From NCBI RefSeq assembly GCF_020164475.1, contig NZ_JAIQWX010000052.1, positions 1-38,313 on the forward strand: a stretch of DNA of 38,313 bases, read 5' to 3'. Position numbers and translations under genes: made by a program. Below are positions 8,350 through 17,473 of the stretch, one piece after another. Numbering within the stretch: position 1 is the stretch's first letter; each line of letters opens with the position of its first letter. The notes beneath the pieces were generated by a model, which worked only from the letters and a program-made list of their open reading frames with translations, did not search any database and was not told the origin of the DNA. This DNA is from Pseudomonas sp. REP124 (GTDB lineage Bacteria; Pseudomonadota; Gammaproteobacteria; Pseudomonadales; Pseudomonadaceae).

Positions 8350-9724
8350 GTCCATTCTCACGCTCAGCCGTCGGGCCGTCGTGGCTCCAGCAGGCCATGG
8401 GAAAACGGAGCTGATCGCCAAGGTGGCCGCACTAGGGCGGCGAACCTTGGTACTGACTCACACACATGCAGGGGTTCACGCAATCCGGGCTCGCCTCCAG
8501 CGAATGCACGTGCCCAACGACAAGGTCGTCGTAGATACCATCGCATCGTGGGCTCGCCAGTATGTCCAGGCGTTCCCCGGTCGCTCAGGAAGGCTTGCAC
8601 TTCACCCCAACAAGCCCAATTGGGATGACGTATACCTTGGTGCGGCTTCAATCCTGCAAAGCCCTGTCGTCCAGGAGGTCATCAAGGCCTCCTACGACCG
8701 CGTGCTGATAGACGAATATCAAGACTGCGAGCAGTACCAGCATTGGATTGCTGGCTGGCTATCCTGCATCGTTCCGACCGTTATTTTCGGGGATCCCATG
8801 CAGGGAATCTTTGAATTCGTCGAAACCAAAATCGGCTGGAGCGACTCTGTCGCAAGTTACTTCACCCACGCTTATGAACTTCAAATACCCCACCGCTGGG
8901 CCACAGCAAATACCGCGCTAGGTAAGTGGATTGCGGAAACTCGGCAAAAGCTGATGACAGGGGAGCCAATCGATCTGCGAGAGGGGCCCATTAACTACAT
9001 CCAGAGCAACAACGCATTTGATATGTCATTGTTCTTTGATGAGTTCAACTCCAGAACCGGTTCGACTGCAGCGATAAATTGCTGGAGAAACACCTGCAAT
9101 GACTTAGCCAAGAGCACCAGAGGTGCTTTTCAATCCATTGAAGAAATAGCGGCGAAGCGTTTGATGGATTTTGCAGAGATCTGGGATATGTCAGTGTCCG
9201 CGCCACAAGCACGCGCCGATGGGTTGAGGTCACTGATTGATGATGCGATCACTCGCGCTCCGGCAGCGCCAGGTCATCCATCCGACGCCATTCTCGATAT
9301 CGAAATATCCGCAGCCTGGGCGGTACTGTCGATTAATGGGTCAGTTGAAAGTGCTCTGGAGGTGTTGAAGCTGGAAAGGAGCCACCCCCTATCGAGAACA
9401 TTCCGAGGGGAGCTCATCGGTGATACCAGGCGAGCATTAAGTGAAATCATGGATGGCAGGCATCAGAGCCTTGTCGCTGCGTCGGAAGCAGTAAGGCAGC
9501 GCCTAATCAGGACAGGAAGAGCACCGGTGGCCAGGACAATTTCAACTCCGCTGCTCCTCAAAGGGCTGGAGTTCGACCACGTATTGATTCCCGACGCGAT
9601 CCACTACACAAGGCAAAAATCTGCAGCCGCCAAGTCCTTCTATGTCGCCATTTCCAGAGCCAGGCACACACTCACGATATCTAGTAAAACTCCAATTCTG
9701 GAGTTCCCTCTGCCGAACCTTTAG
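8336..9724 (+). CDS. UvrD/Rep-like SF1 helicase, Gabija GajB-like
   Basis: 462 residues, slightly shorter than GajB (about 490). The SF1A motifs are in order: motif I at 17-25 (APAGHGKTE), motif II at 125-130 (IDEYQD), motif III (FGDPMQG), motif V (LKGLEFDHV) and motif VI (FYVAISRARHTL) near the end. The short length means the 1B/2B subdomains are reduced, as in GajB. Translation is coupled to the upstream OLD nuclease by a 14-bp overlap. In Gabija the helicase associates with the GajA tetramer and senses DNA ends or termini. All catalytic motifs look intact, so an active system is expected. Confidence 0.85.
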   Translation: MVTPESILTLSRRAVVAPAGHGKTELIAKVAALGRRTLVLTHTHAGVHAIRARLQRMHVPNDKVVVDTIASWARQYVQAFPGRSGRLALHPNKPNWDDVYLGAASILQSPVVQEVIKASYDRVLIDEYQDCEQYQHWIAGWLSCIVPTVIFGDPMQGIFEFVETKIGWSDSVASYFTHAYELQIPHRWATANTALGKWIAETRQKLMTGEPIDLREGPINYIQSNNAFDMSLFFDEFNSRTGSTAAINCWRNTCNDLAKSTRGAFQSIEEIAAKRLMDFAEIWDMSVSAPQARADGLRSLIDDAITRAPAAPGHPSDAILDIEISAAWAVLSINGSVESALEVLKLERSHPLSRTFRGELIGDTRRALSEIMDGRHQSLVAASEAVRQRLIRTGRAPVARTISTPLLLKGLEFDHVLIPDAIHYTRQKSAAAKSFYVAISRARHTLTISSKTPILEFPLPNL

Positions 9725-10108
9725 TGGATCAAATTATTAGCGCTGCGCGGGGTGGCATGCTCCACCTGGGCGTCCTGCGCAGTGGTTCGTGATCGCCACC
9801 TTGGCGACAGTATTCCGATTCACTCGGTAGGGGGGGAGGCTTTCGAATTGACCCCTTCTTCGCTTGGAGTTCGGCTTAAATTCGTGGCGTCGTGCGAGCT
9901 AAATCAAGGATGCGCCTCTAGAACGCACACCCCTCCTTGGGCGTCAAGAATGCATCATGACAATTTGGGGCTGAACATATTGCATTTTACCCTTAGACAC
10001 CCTTATTACCACCACGCGTCCTGCCTAAATATGATGCGTTACTAAAAACTGCATATTGATTTATGAGATAAATACCAATTTATAAAAACCACCTAAAATA
10101 GAGATAAA
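9725..10108. other. Intergenic region between convergent genes
   Basis: No gene is recognised. The left part is GC-rich and the right part is AT-rich, changing near 9960. The reading frames present have no ribosome binding site or recognisable protein. The composition break may mark a join between two acquired segments. Confidence 0.5.
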
Positions 10109-10786
10109 TTAAACCCTCTTGGATATATTCTTACAGCACTGACAGTAGTTAAAGAATTCTTCCGAGAAAAAGTCTAGACTTTGATTTAATTTATACTTCG
10201 GAATTTTGTCCATATTGATTATTGAGCTTAGCAGCCAAAAATATTTGCACTCATCAATACTAACTACATCTTTAATTTCATCTGGCCTTAGATGGGGTAG
10301 TTGCACAAGCAGCCTTTTTGTATGATTAGAAGTCCGCTCCATATAATGATTAAGATATTGAGTCCATGTGCCTTTACGCTCCCCGAAAATTATTGGAGCT
10401 TGATCTAAACTATGGATCACACTGAAAGCGGCACGAATTTCTTCTAGTTCCAATGTAGCAAAATTTAGCGTCAAGCCTGTTTTTTGCGACATGCTATTTA
10501 AAGTACTTTCGCACTCTCTAACTATTCCTTTAAAATGATCATCCAGGTATGGCTGAATTACGCTTCGATCCGAAATCTCTTTTGCATGAACTGCAAGCAA
10601 GTAAAATAAATAGCTAGCAATGACAGAAGCTAAAATCGCTTCGACAATCAACCCAAACTGATACATACCAGACAAGGGTGCCGGTATAATATTCAAGAAC
10701 TGTTTTATCACTAGGGCGATAGACGCATAAATCACCAGTCGATTTGCTTCTGGCGACGCACTTTTCAAGAATTCTAATAGCTTCAT
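10109..10786 (-). CDS. Two-helix membrane protein of unknown function
   Basis: 225 residues. Two hydrophobic segments at about 18-38 and 43-68 (LIVEAILASVIASYLFYLLAV) form a hairpin in the inner membrane, followed by a long soluble helical domain. The gene is strongly AT-rich, unlike the chromosomal half, so recent acquisition is likely. It lies on the same strand as the SIR2 gene but 322 bp downstream, so a shared unit is possible and not proven. A membrane hairpin plus a cytosolic domain is a common shape for abortive-infection effectors. No family is recognised. Confidence 0.7.
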   Translation of the reverse strand: MKLLEFLKSASPEANRLVIYASIALVIKQFLNIIPAPLSGMYQFGLIVEAILASVIASYLFYLLAVHAKEISDRSVIQPYLDDHFKGIVRECESTLNSMSQKTGLTLNFATLELEEIRAAFSVIHSLDQAPIIFGERKGTWTQYLNHYMERTSNHTKRLLVQLPHLRPDEIKDVVSIDECKYFWLLSSIINMDKIPKYKLNQSLDFFSEEFFNYCQCCKNISKRV

Positions 10787-11108
10787 TTCTATCTTATCCG
10801 ACTTCCTATATCTGATGACAATTTCGCTCTTACGCTTCTAATCTTAGCGTGTAAATTTGAAATTCGGCAGGTTGCGGCTCATCCGCCATCTAGGGAAGAA
10901 TATCCATTCCCTTTTTCTACACAGGTTTTTACTCTCGACGAATGTGCTATTTGCCTTCACGAGCCATGGCCTCACGTGCACGCTGGATCTTACCTAGAAC
11001 CTCATGAAACCTTCGAGGTAGTCTAACCACAGATATCTGAATCCAGACAAAGCCAACGGGAATCGCCTCATCCAGACGATCCCCATCTCATGACCCGGTC
11101 TATGCAGC
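10787..11108. other. Intergenic region with a start-less reading frame
   Basis: On the - strand, directly after the SIR2 gene, about 46 codons ending at the stop at 10947-10949 stay open and read like the end of a real protein (LPRRFHEVLGKIQRARE), but no start with a ribosome binding site is present. This could be the 3' remnant of a gene that once followed the SIR2 gene. Confidence 0.4.
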
Positions 11109-12425
11109 TCAGTCGATGGAATCCACGATCAACTGACCTTCAGTCCCAACTGCTTCCCTGGTGATGAACTCTCGGATCATTGCTCGGTTAGCCGCGCTAA
11201 TGGAGGCCCAGCCGCTAAGCCATAGTTTGTAGGCTTGCCAGGAGTAGCCAAGCTTCTTCTCCTTGCTCATAGTCTTCATCGAACGCCTCACTGCCTCCAA
11301 GTAGATGTCACTGATTGAGCTATTCCCTACGTCGAAAACACTGCCTAAGTGAATAAGCCAACTTGCAAGGTGATCATACTGCTCCCATGCACCTGCTTCC
11401 AAAGTGAATTCTCGCTTCCGCTCCAAGAAATCACCAATGACTTCCACCACACGTGGTTCTTTCAGGCTAAACCCCTTCGCCGGCAACGAAGCGATAACAC
11501 GGAAGAAAGAATCCTCCAGTTTTATATAGGTGTCGGTAAAGCGTCTTCCACCTTCGACGACATTCGATATCGACTTTAAAGATTGCTCAGCAATAGCCGA
11601 GGCCTCCTCGGCACTGCGATTAAGTTGGGTGAAAAACTCCTTCACCCCCAGATCATCAACGACCCGGATGCCGAAGCTATGAAAATAGAAATCCTTGACA
11701 ATCTGATCAACCTTTCTTCGTGATACGAAGAATAGATTAGATCCTATAACATGGTTATTTGCGAAAGCCTTATAGTCATTGATTATTCGCTTGAGATTGG
11801 TGTCACCCAGCGAATAGCCAATAATCACAACAGTGTTCTCGTGCAAGATAGTACTCAATTTTCTTGAGAAATATGAGTCACTACCCATGAAACGAAAATA
11901 GTCATCGGACGTCACCACCATGTTTTCCGGAGAATCAATCGATCCGTGAACATGGTAAACTTTTATTGCTGCAGAGGAGCGAGGAATTGGCCTACCAGGG
12001 GCGATGCTTTGAACCCTGTCGTTCCCAGCCAACGATTCAGAAAGCTTATCGTAATTCGTTGTAACTACCCGAAACGCATATTTTTTATAGAATTCCTTTA
12101 TCTCATCGACATCGCCCTTGATGCAGAGAGATTCGATGATGCTCTTAATTTCGGTGTTGATATTTTTGCCATGCCGGCTCAGCCTCAGCTCAATCACTTG
12201 AGCTGCTTCTTCAAGGCTCAGAGGCTTATCACCCATGGCGGGGAACAACGTGGCTTTCAGGTCAGCACTATCAGGTAGGCCATCGCATACCTGCTCCAGC
12301 AAGTCCTGCCATCCCGGCGCTTCTTGATCTGATATCGCCTTAGAGAATCCTGTTCCGGTGAATAAGCACAGGCGCTGTGTAGCGGCGGCATAGGCGATCT
12401 CAAACATGCTGCTGTCCAAACTCAA
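11109..12425 (-). CDS. SIR2-domain defence protein (putative NAD-consuming effector)
   Basis: 438 residues. The N-terminal half is a SIR2-like domain with GTGFS at 24-28, TTNYD at 122-126, HVHGS with the catalytic-type H160, and GYSLGD at 203-208. The C-terminal 170 residues are helical with no known domain and probably sense the trigger or make oligomers. SIR2 domains of this non-classical type are NAD+ hydrolases in several phage-defence systems (Thoeris ThsA, DSR, AVAST SIR2 forms, pAgo-SIR2). No second component is clearly coupled: the membrane protein gene lies 322 bp downstream on the same strand. The motif residues look complete, so an active NADase is expected. The exact system cannot be named. 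Confidence 0.85.
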   Translation of the reverse strand: MSLDSSMFEIAYAAATQRLCLFTGTGFSKAISDQEAPGWQDLLEQVCDGLPDSADLKATLFPAMGDKPLSLEEAAQVIELRLSRHGKNINTEIKSIIESLCIKGDVDEIKEFYKKYAFRVVTTNYDKLSESLAGNDRVQSIAPGRPIPRSSAAIKVYHVHGSIDSPENMVVTSDDYFRFMGSDSYFSRKLSTILHENTVVIIGYSLGDTNLKRIINDYKAFANNHVIGSNLFFVSRRKVDQIVKDFYFHSFGIRVVDDLGVKEFFTQLNRSAEEASAIAEQSLKSISNVVEGGRRFTDTYIKLEDSFFRVIASLPAKGFSLKEPRVVEVIGDFLERKREFTLEAGAWEQYDHLASWLIHLGSVFDVGNSSISDIYLEAVRRSMKTMSKEKKLGYSWQAYKLWLSGWASISAANRAMIREFITREAVGTEGQLIVDSID

Positions 12426-13310
12426 ACCCTTTCCCTCGCTCTGAAAGTCCCTTGAAGAGTGAATGACCCCGAAATCCTGAAAATGCCGGACGCGTACATC
12501 ACCCTAGAAATGCGCCCCCTGATGCTAGCATTGTGCCACTCATACGAGAAGATGCCGGGCTGCGCGCGGTTTACGACCGCAACTGACCTAGCGTGATCTA
12601 CCATGTGGACGGCTTTACAGTGAGCGACGACAGTCGGATACGACTTTCTGGGAGTTCGGAGGGTTACAGGGATGCCGATACAAGATTTGGCATCCGAACC
12701 CGTACGCCGACCAGCGGGCTGCTGACTGGAGGGATCAGCACCGGGCCGAGTTCAGCAAGGGCAAAGCGCCGAGTGGGTCGTGCACCATGGTGCACCGCGA
12801 GATTTCTGCGGGAATTGCCAGTAGCTGTTGGGTTCGGGGAGAATGGTGAGCAACAAGGCTACACGCTTTTCGTGATTTCTGGCCACGGGTTCTTCCCTCT
12901 ACCCGCTCCATCTCACAAACACCTCACAGCCTCGTACTCCCTGTCCTCGAAGCCTTTTTTGCACCTTTGATAATTCGCCTTTCTGTGCCCCCGCCGCGTT
13001 AGCCGGCAAGCCTCCCATGCATCCACGACCTCGACCTAACATCCATAAATATGGTGAGTAAAGGCAATGGATCGCCCCCCCTGCAGCTTGCTTTGCATCT
13101 GGCCTTATGTAAGCCCAGTGAAGATCTGCTTTGACTACAACGCTGGATCAACACCTACAACGTCTAGCTAGACTAAGGTCTTTGGCTTCAAACAGACCGA
13201 TGGAATGACCGAGTCACCGTACGTTACCTAGCGCGAGACCCTACTCGCAGGCAAGTACGGCACCGCCCATCTGCTCCAACAGTTCATCCTCCATCAATAC
13301 GATGCTTCTA
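12426..13310. other. Non-coding region with old coding scraps and a decayed att copy
   Basis: No intact gene is seen. Short open stretches such as NPYADQRAADWRDQHRAEF (around 12690-12745, + strand) look like decayed protein-coding sequence. The region also holds a perfect palindrome at 12780-12795 and a decayed tRNA-Gly end at 12887-12910. The rest (12911-13310) shows nothing recognisable. Confidence 0.5.
12780..12910 (+). repeat. Decayed att-flanking copy (relates to 19373-19506)
   Basis: Three blocks occur in the same order and nearly the same spacing as at 19373-19506: the palindrome gtgcaccatggtgcac (12780-12795), ggctacacgcttt (12857-12869) and a decayed tRNA-Gly 3' end (12887-12910, ending acccgctcca). 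The distance from palindrome to T-arm start is 106 bp here and 108 bp there. This points to an older insertion or duplication at the same tRNA target. Confidence 0.6.
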
Positions 13311-13314
13311 GGTA

Positions 13315-13626
13315 CTCGTCGACATCGATAACCAGCGAGGGGCATTCGACATCCGACACTTTAAGATGTAGCAGGATTTGGAGCAGTGGTTCTGGGAAAA
13401 TGGTCAAGCGTCGGATGGCTTCAGGGAGCTCGCTGAGACTGTCGAAGCTAGATGAATCCGCCGCGCGCAAGCCAACCGGGATGAGCTCATGCAGCTCAGG
13501 GAGATGCGTCCGGAAGACTACCCGCACGACGATGGGAGTGATCAACTGGACTCGTACAAACTGGCTTTAGCGCTTCGTGAGATGCACCGCGAAAGACATG
13601 TCGAGAAGGGCTTTCTCGATGAGTAA
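13315..13626 (+). pseudogene. Broken gene of unknown function
   Basis: One frame reads as continuous protein (GAFDIRHFK, QDLEQWFWENGQ, LREMRPEDYPHDDGS, KLALALREMHRERH) but is broken by TAG at 13369-13371 and TGA at 13453-13455, and ends at the TAA at 13624-13626. Just upstream another frame reads AHLLQQFILHQYD, suggesting a frameshift near 13310. The charged, helical C-terminal part gives no family. It shows that the stretch between the SIR2 and Mrr-like genes is a graveyard of older cargo. Confidence 0.6.
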
Positions 13627-13781
13627 TTGCAAGGCTGAGACAGCGTGGACGCCGACATGGCACTGAGCTATCGTTCTGCATCGCGCGACGTAGGCATTGG
13701 GCAGTTCACGGGCTGGCGATAGCGCATGAATGCAGCCCTTCCCTTCGTTGTCATATCTCATTCTGCATAGAACGGACTCCC

Positions 13782-14957
13782 ATGATTTATCAATGCAACG
13801 GATGCAACAGAACCACGTTTGAAACCGCATGCCCGTGGTGCAACAGCTCTCAGATTCCCCCGACAGCAGAGCTACGTGCACAGCATCTAACGCCTCTCGA
13901 CCCGTCCTTCTACCCGGATTTCCAGTACCAGTCTAAAGGGCTCATCATGGATTTTCTGGGCAAGAAAAAAGAGCAGGCACAGCTGAATGACCTGCTCAAC
14001 AACGTGTTGAGAAAGTACGCGCAGCTCAAGCAGCCCTACTTCACGAACTTCATTCACACCACCAGAGAAACTACGTCTGGAGCTACTGATGTCGGCGTGC
14101 CTGGCCCTAGGATGGATGGAGCATACACGGAGCGTGAGCTATTCAGAGAAGTACTGATCAGGAAGGGCTTCGATGAGCTTGAGGGCTTGCCGTCGCTGCT
14201 TGATAAGCTGCTGCTGACTACCGCATTCAGCTCAACCTATGCGGGCTTCTCAAGGGAGCTCAGCCGACACATCAGGGCTGACCTCAATGAAACCCTCCGG
14301 TCGTGGATCGACGAGGCAGGAACGACATTCCGCTCTGACCTGGCTCTCTTCTACTACTACCTCTGGGAGAACGACGTTTCCTATCCGGGTGTGCAATTCA
14401 ACGCCCAAACAAATGCGTCGGCAGCCACAGCGCTGATGACGTTGCAAGCATTCCGTAGTGGGCTCAGCCTGTGCGAGGCCATCTACTTCGACATATTGGT
14501 TGAACGTCTCGGGAGCCAGCTTGAGCACTTCAATCCGAACCGGTTTATCACCATGTACCTCGTGGATGCGATGGACGGATTTCAGTTCGAGGCGTTCTTG
14601 GTTGAGATCTTCCAAACCATTGGCTTTGACGTGAAAGAGACCAAGAAGACCGCCGACCAAGGTGCTGACCTTTTCGTAAGCCGATTCGGCAAGAAAATGG
14701 TCATCCAGGCCAAGAACTACACGGGCTCGGTGGGCAATGCTGCTGTCCAGCAGGCGATCTCGGCAAAGGCGTTCTATGGCTGCGATGAAGCCATGGTCGT
14801 CACCAATTCGTACTACACCAAATCCGCCAAAGAACTGGCTACCACAGCCGGCGTTAGGCTCATTGATCGGGAAGGACTGCAGAGCTATCTGGACGACTAC
14901 AACCAGAAGCTGATTGAGGTATTCCAAGCCGAGTCGGAGGTGGAGCAGTCAGAGTAG
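13782..14957 (+). CDS. Mrr-like restriction endonuclease with N-terminal zinc ribbon
   Basis: 391 residues. The N-terminus carries two CxxC pairs (CNGC and CPWC), a small zinc ribbon, followed by a helical middle domain. The C-terminal Mrr_cat-type (PD-(D/E)xK) domain begins near 262, with E270, D296 (QGADLF) and Q309-A-K311 (IQAKNY), then the typical AVVTNSYYTKSAKELA region. Mrr-type enzymes cut modified or foreign DNA without needing a methylase, and none is encoded nearby. It lies 63 bp before the Septu-like ATPase gene on the same strand, so it could share its transcript. The catalytic residues are intact. Confidence 0.85.
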   Translation: MIYQCNGCNRTTFETACPWCNSSQIPPTAELRAQHLTPLDPSFYPDFQYQSKGLIMDFLGKKKEQAQLNDLLNNVLRKYAQLKQPYFTNFIHTTRETTSGATDVGVPGPRMDGAYTERELFREVLIRKGFDELEGLPSLLDKLLLTTAFSSTYAGFSRELSRHIRADLNETLRSWIDEAGTTFRSDLALFYYYLWENDVSYPGVQFNAQTNASAATALMTLQAFRSGLSLCEAIYFDILVERLGSQLEHFNPNRFITMYLVDAMDGFQFEAFLVEIFQTIGFDVKETKKTADQGADLFVSRFGKKMVIQAKNYTGSVGNAAVQQAISAKAFYGCDEAMVVTNSYYTKSAKELATTAGVRLIDREGLQSYLDDYNQKLIEVFQAESEVEQSE

Positions 14958-15020
14958 GTTAAACCTGACTGCGCGAACGCCTTATTCGCTTATCGAACCT
15001 TTAAACACAGAAGAATTTAG

Positions 15021-16607
15021 ATGGCCATGAACTTTCATAACATTAAATATCGCTCAGGGTATAGCGGCCCAACCCGCAACGTAGGACTTCTTCGGTCTGA
15101 CAACTGGGACGACTTTGGATTCAAGAGCACCTTCAGTTTGATCTTATACAACGACCAGGGAATTGAACTGAAGATAGGCGATCTAAAAATTGGCTTTCGG
15201 GGCCAGACGGAGGGGTGGACTGAAGAAGCTATACCTCAGGAATTTACGCATTTAGAATCCAATTTTTTCAGCCTTGGACAAGATGCAGATTATTATAAAA
15301 AACTGGTAAACCTCTGCCCCGGCCCGCTCGCCTTAGAAATTCTCACGGCCCTGGGTGACGTTGCTTATGACTCTGTAAAACGAGAGATAGCTGAGAAAGA
15401 GAGAGTGTTTGGCACCTCATTACTTCGCGTTACGAATCGGACGACTATAGACAATCAGTACGCTAAAATCATTAAGGGCGAAGCGCCGCTTACTGAATAC
15501 CATTTTTGCTTTGAAAGAAAGGGATCCGATACATTCTCACAACTCGGACTTGAGTTTATAGTTAATCCTGACTCAAAACCCTCATCCAACCTCCACGTTT
15601 TAATCGGGCGTAATGGGATAGGTAAAACAACAATACTCAACGCCATGGTCGACTCACTGTTTACTGGTGAAAACAAACAGCCTGACCTGGGGTATTTCTA
15701 CAAAAGCCATATTTTTAGTTCAAAAGCACGCTTAGATGACCAATACTTCGCGGGGATAGTTTCTGTATCTTTTAGCGCGTTTGACCCTTTCGAGCCACCA
15801 CCTGATCAATCCGATTCATCTGCCGGAATGCGCTATAAATACATCGGATTGAAGTCTCGTATAGAAGAAGAGGAACGACCAGCTTGGGGGCTTAAAGACA
15901 AGCCGAAACTATGCAAAGATTTAGCCCTCAGCCTGAGCTCATGCCTTTCACTGCAGGCAAAAAAAGAACGATGGATAACTGCGATAAAAAAATTAGAGTC
16001 AGATCATAATTTTGAAGAAATGAATCTCTCGCAGTTGATAGATCATTATGAAAAAGACCCATCAGAACAAAAAACCAGTTTCATTGAAACCAGCTCTAGA
16101 TTCCTAAACAGAATGAGTTCCGGGCACGCGATTGTACTGCTCACAATCACTCAACTGATTGAAACGGTTGAGGAAAAAACTCTGGTATTGATCGACGAGC
16201 CTGAAAGCCACCTCCATCCGCCACTTCTGTCTGCCTTTACCCGAGCATTGTCTGACCTACTCACCAACCGAAACGCAGTTGCGATAATTGCCACACACTC
16301 GCCCGTGGTACTCCAAGAAGTGCCCAAATCCTGTGTATCAATCATAAATCGAAGCAGGCTGGTTGCAACGGTAGACAGACCTGACATTGAAACCTTCGCC
16401 GAGAACGTAGGGACGCTGACGCGCCATGTCTTCGGACTAGAGGTCTCTAAGTCAGGATTCCACGACTTATTGGAAAAATCGGTACAGGGTGGAAAAAGTT
16501 ATGAGGAGATTGATGCGGAGTACGGGGGCGAGATAGGTCTTGAGGGTCGAGCTCTTCTCAGAGCAATGACAACCGCCAGGGATAAAGCAAAGGGAGAACA
16601 GATTTGA
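15021..16607 (+). CDS. Septu PtuA-like AAA/ABC-type ATPase
   Basis: 528 residues. The P-loop is G196-T204 (GRNGIGKTT) with K202. The signature-like segment is near SSGHAIVLLTI, Walker B is D392/E393 (VLIDEPESHLHP), and the switch His is in ATHSPVV (about 426). The first 190 residues are a separate N-terminal domain. The next gene encodes an HNH nuclease and overlaps the stop by four bases; ATPase + HNH is the layout of Septu (PtuAB). In Septu the ATPase assembles with PtuB and releases its nuclease when nucleotide levels drop. The DNA is more AT-rich than the Mrr-like gene upstream. The ATPase class is sure; the Septu label is very likely, though retron-associated PtuAB relatives exist and no reverse transcriptase is present here. 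Confidence 0.85.
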   Translation: MAMNFHNIKYRSGYSGPTRNVGLLRSDNWDDFGFKSTFSLILYNDQGIELKIGDLKIGFRGQTEGWTEEAIPQEFTHLESNFFSLGQDADYYKKLVNLCPGPLALEILTALGDVAYDSVKREIAEKERVFGTSLLRVTNRTTIDNQYAKIIKGEAPLTEYHFCFERKGSDTFSQLGLEFIVNPDSKPSSNLHVLIGRNGIGKTTILNAMVDSLFTGENKQPDLGYFYKSHIFSSKARLDDQYFAGIVSVSFSAFDPFEPPPDQSDSSAGMRYKYIGLKSRIEEEERPAWGLKDKPKLCKDLALSLSSCLSLQAKKERWITAIKKLESDHNFEEMNLSQLIDHYEKDPSEQKTSFIETSSRFLNRMSSGHAIVLLTITQLIETVEEKTLVLIDEPESHLHPPLLSAFTRALSDLLTNRNAVAIIATHSPVVLQEVPKSCVSIINRSRLVATVDRPDIETFAENVGTLTRHVFGLEVSKSGFHDLLEKSVQGGKSYEEIDAEYGGEIGLEGRALLRAMTTARDKAKGEQI

Positions 16608-17473
16608 GACGTATCTCTCCCCCCACGGTCAATGCAGAAGATCTATTTGTCACCTGCGTGAACAGCGTATCGAACATGGATCTACGCGCCAGGCTAATGT
16701 CATTACTACCTGACATCACCAACGCTGCTATTGAGTACTCCATACAAGGTCATTCACAAAGTTTATACACTATAGCAGCTTGCAATGTTAAAGATGAAGA
16801 CATAGTAATTGGACAAGTAACAAAAAAAGAGCTGAAGAGTACGTACTCAGATCACATGGCTCCTCAGTCGAAACCTGCAAGAAATGTCTACGATTTGATC
16901 ATGGCGACGGCGCCAAGAAGACGATGTCCTTTCTGCGGCCTGGGTGTGGCAAGCACCTTGGATCATTACCTTCCGAAGGCAAAATTCCCTCTGCTTTCGG
17001 TAACCCCTCTCAACCTAGTGCCTGCGTGCAAAGATTGTAATCATGGCAAACAAGCATCTATTGCTACCGAACAATCCAAGCAAACACTGCATCCGTACTT
17101 TGATCGTGAAGAGCTTGAGCGTGAGCAATGGTTGTTTGCGGATCTCTCGCCTACAACGCCTCCAGTATTGGAGTTTAAAGCCATCCCACCTCATGACTGG
17201 CCTGCAGTAGATAAGCAACGAGTTATCACTCATTTTGAAAGCTACGGATTGGACGTGAGATTTTCGGTGGAATCCAGCAACGAGTTAGCGAGCCTCCGGG
17301 AAATTTTGAGCATCCTATGGGAAAGTGATGGCGTAGATGGCGTCCGTGATCTCTTAACGGTATCTGCGCAGGGGAAGCGTCGCCAGCATGCCAACTCGTG
17401 GGAAACTGCAATGTTTCAAGCCCTCGCCGGTAGCGATTGGTACTGTGACGGAGGCTTTAGAGATTTCGACTGA
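16604..17473 (+). CDS. Septu PtuB-like HNH endonuclease
   Basis: 289 residues from the TTG at 16604, which overlaps the upstream stop (TTGA) and has GGGAG 12 bases before it; an ATG at 16676 is an alternative. The HNH core runs from C108-x2-C111 through D120-H121 (LDHYLPK) and N137 (PLNLVPAC) to C142-x2-C145 with N146. This is the zinc-stabilised HNH type seen in PtuB. The C-terminal 130 residues are helical. It is coupled to the PtuA-like ATPase and is the DNA-cutting part of the pair. All HNH residues are present. Confidence 0.85.
   Translation: MRRISPPTVNAEDLFVTCVNSVSNMDLRARLMSLLPDITNAAIEYSIQGHSQSLYTIAACNVKDEDIVIGQVTKKELKSTYSDHMAPQSKPARNVYDLIMATAPRRRCPFCGLGVASTLDHYLPKAKFPLLSVTPLNLVPACKDCNHGKQASIATEQSKQTLHPYFDREELEREQWLFADLSPTTPPVLEFKAIPPHDWPAVDKQRVITHFESYGLDVRFSVESSNELASLREILSILWESDGVDGVRDLLTVSAQGKRRQHANSWETAMFQALAGSDWYCDGGFRDFD

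Noticed and set aside
9752..10045. 97-residue frame after the Gabija-like pair
   Set aside because: No ribosome binding site, crosses a composition break and has no protein character.
12593..12970. 125-residue frame between the SIR2 and Mrr genes
   Set aside because: It runs through the palindrome and the decayed tRNA end; low-complexity reading and no start signal.
15021..17473. Retron-associated PtuAB
   Set aside because: No reverse transcriptase or msr/msd-like structure is found on either side, so plain Septu is preferred.
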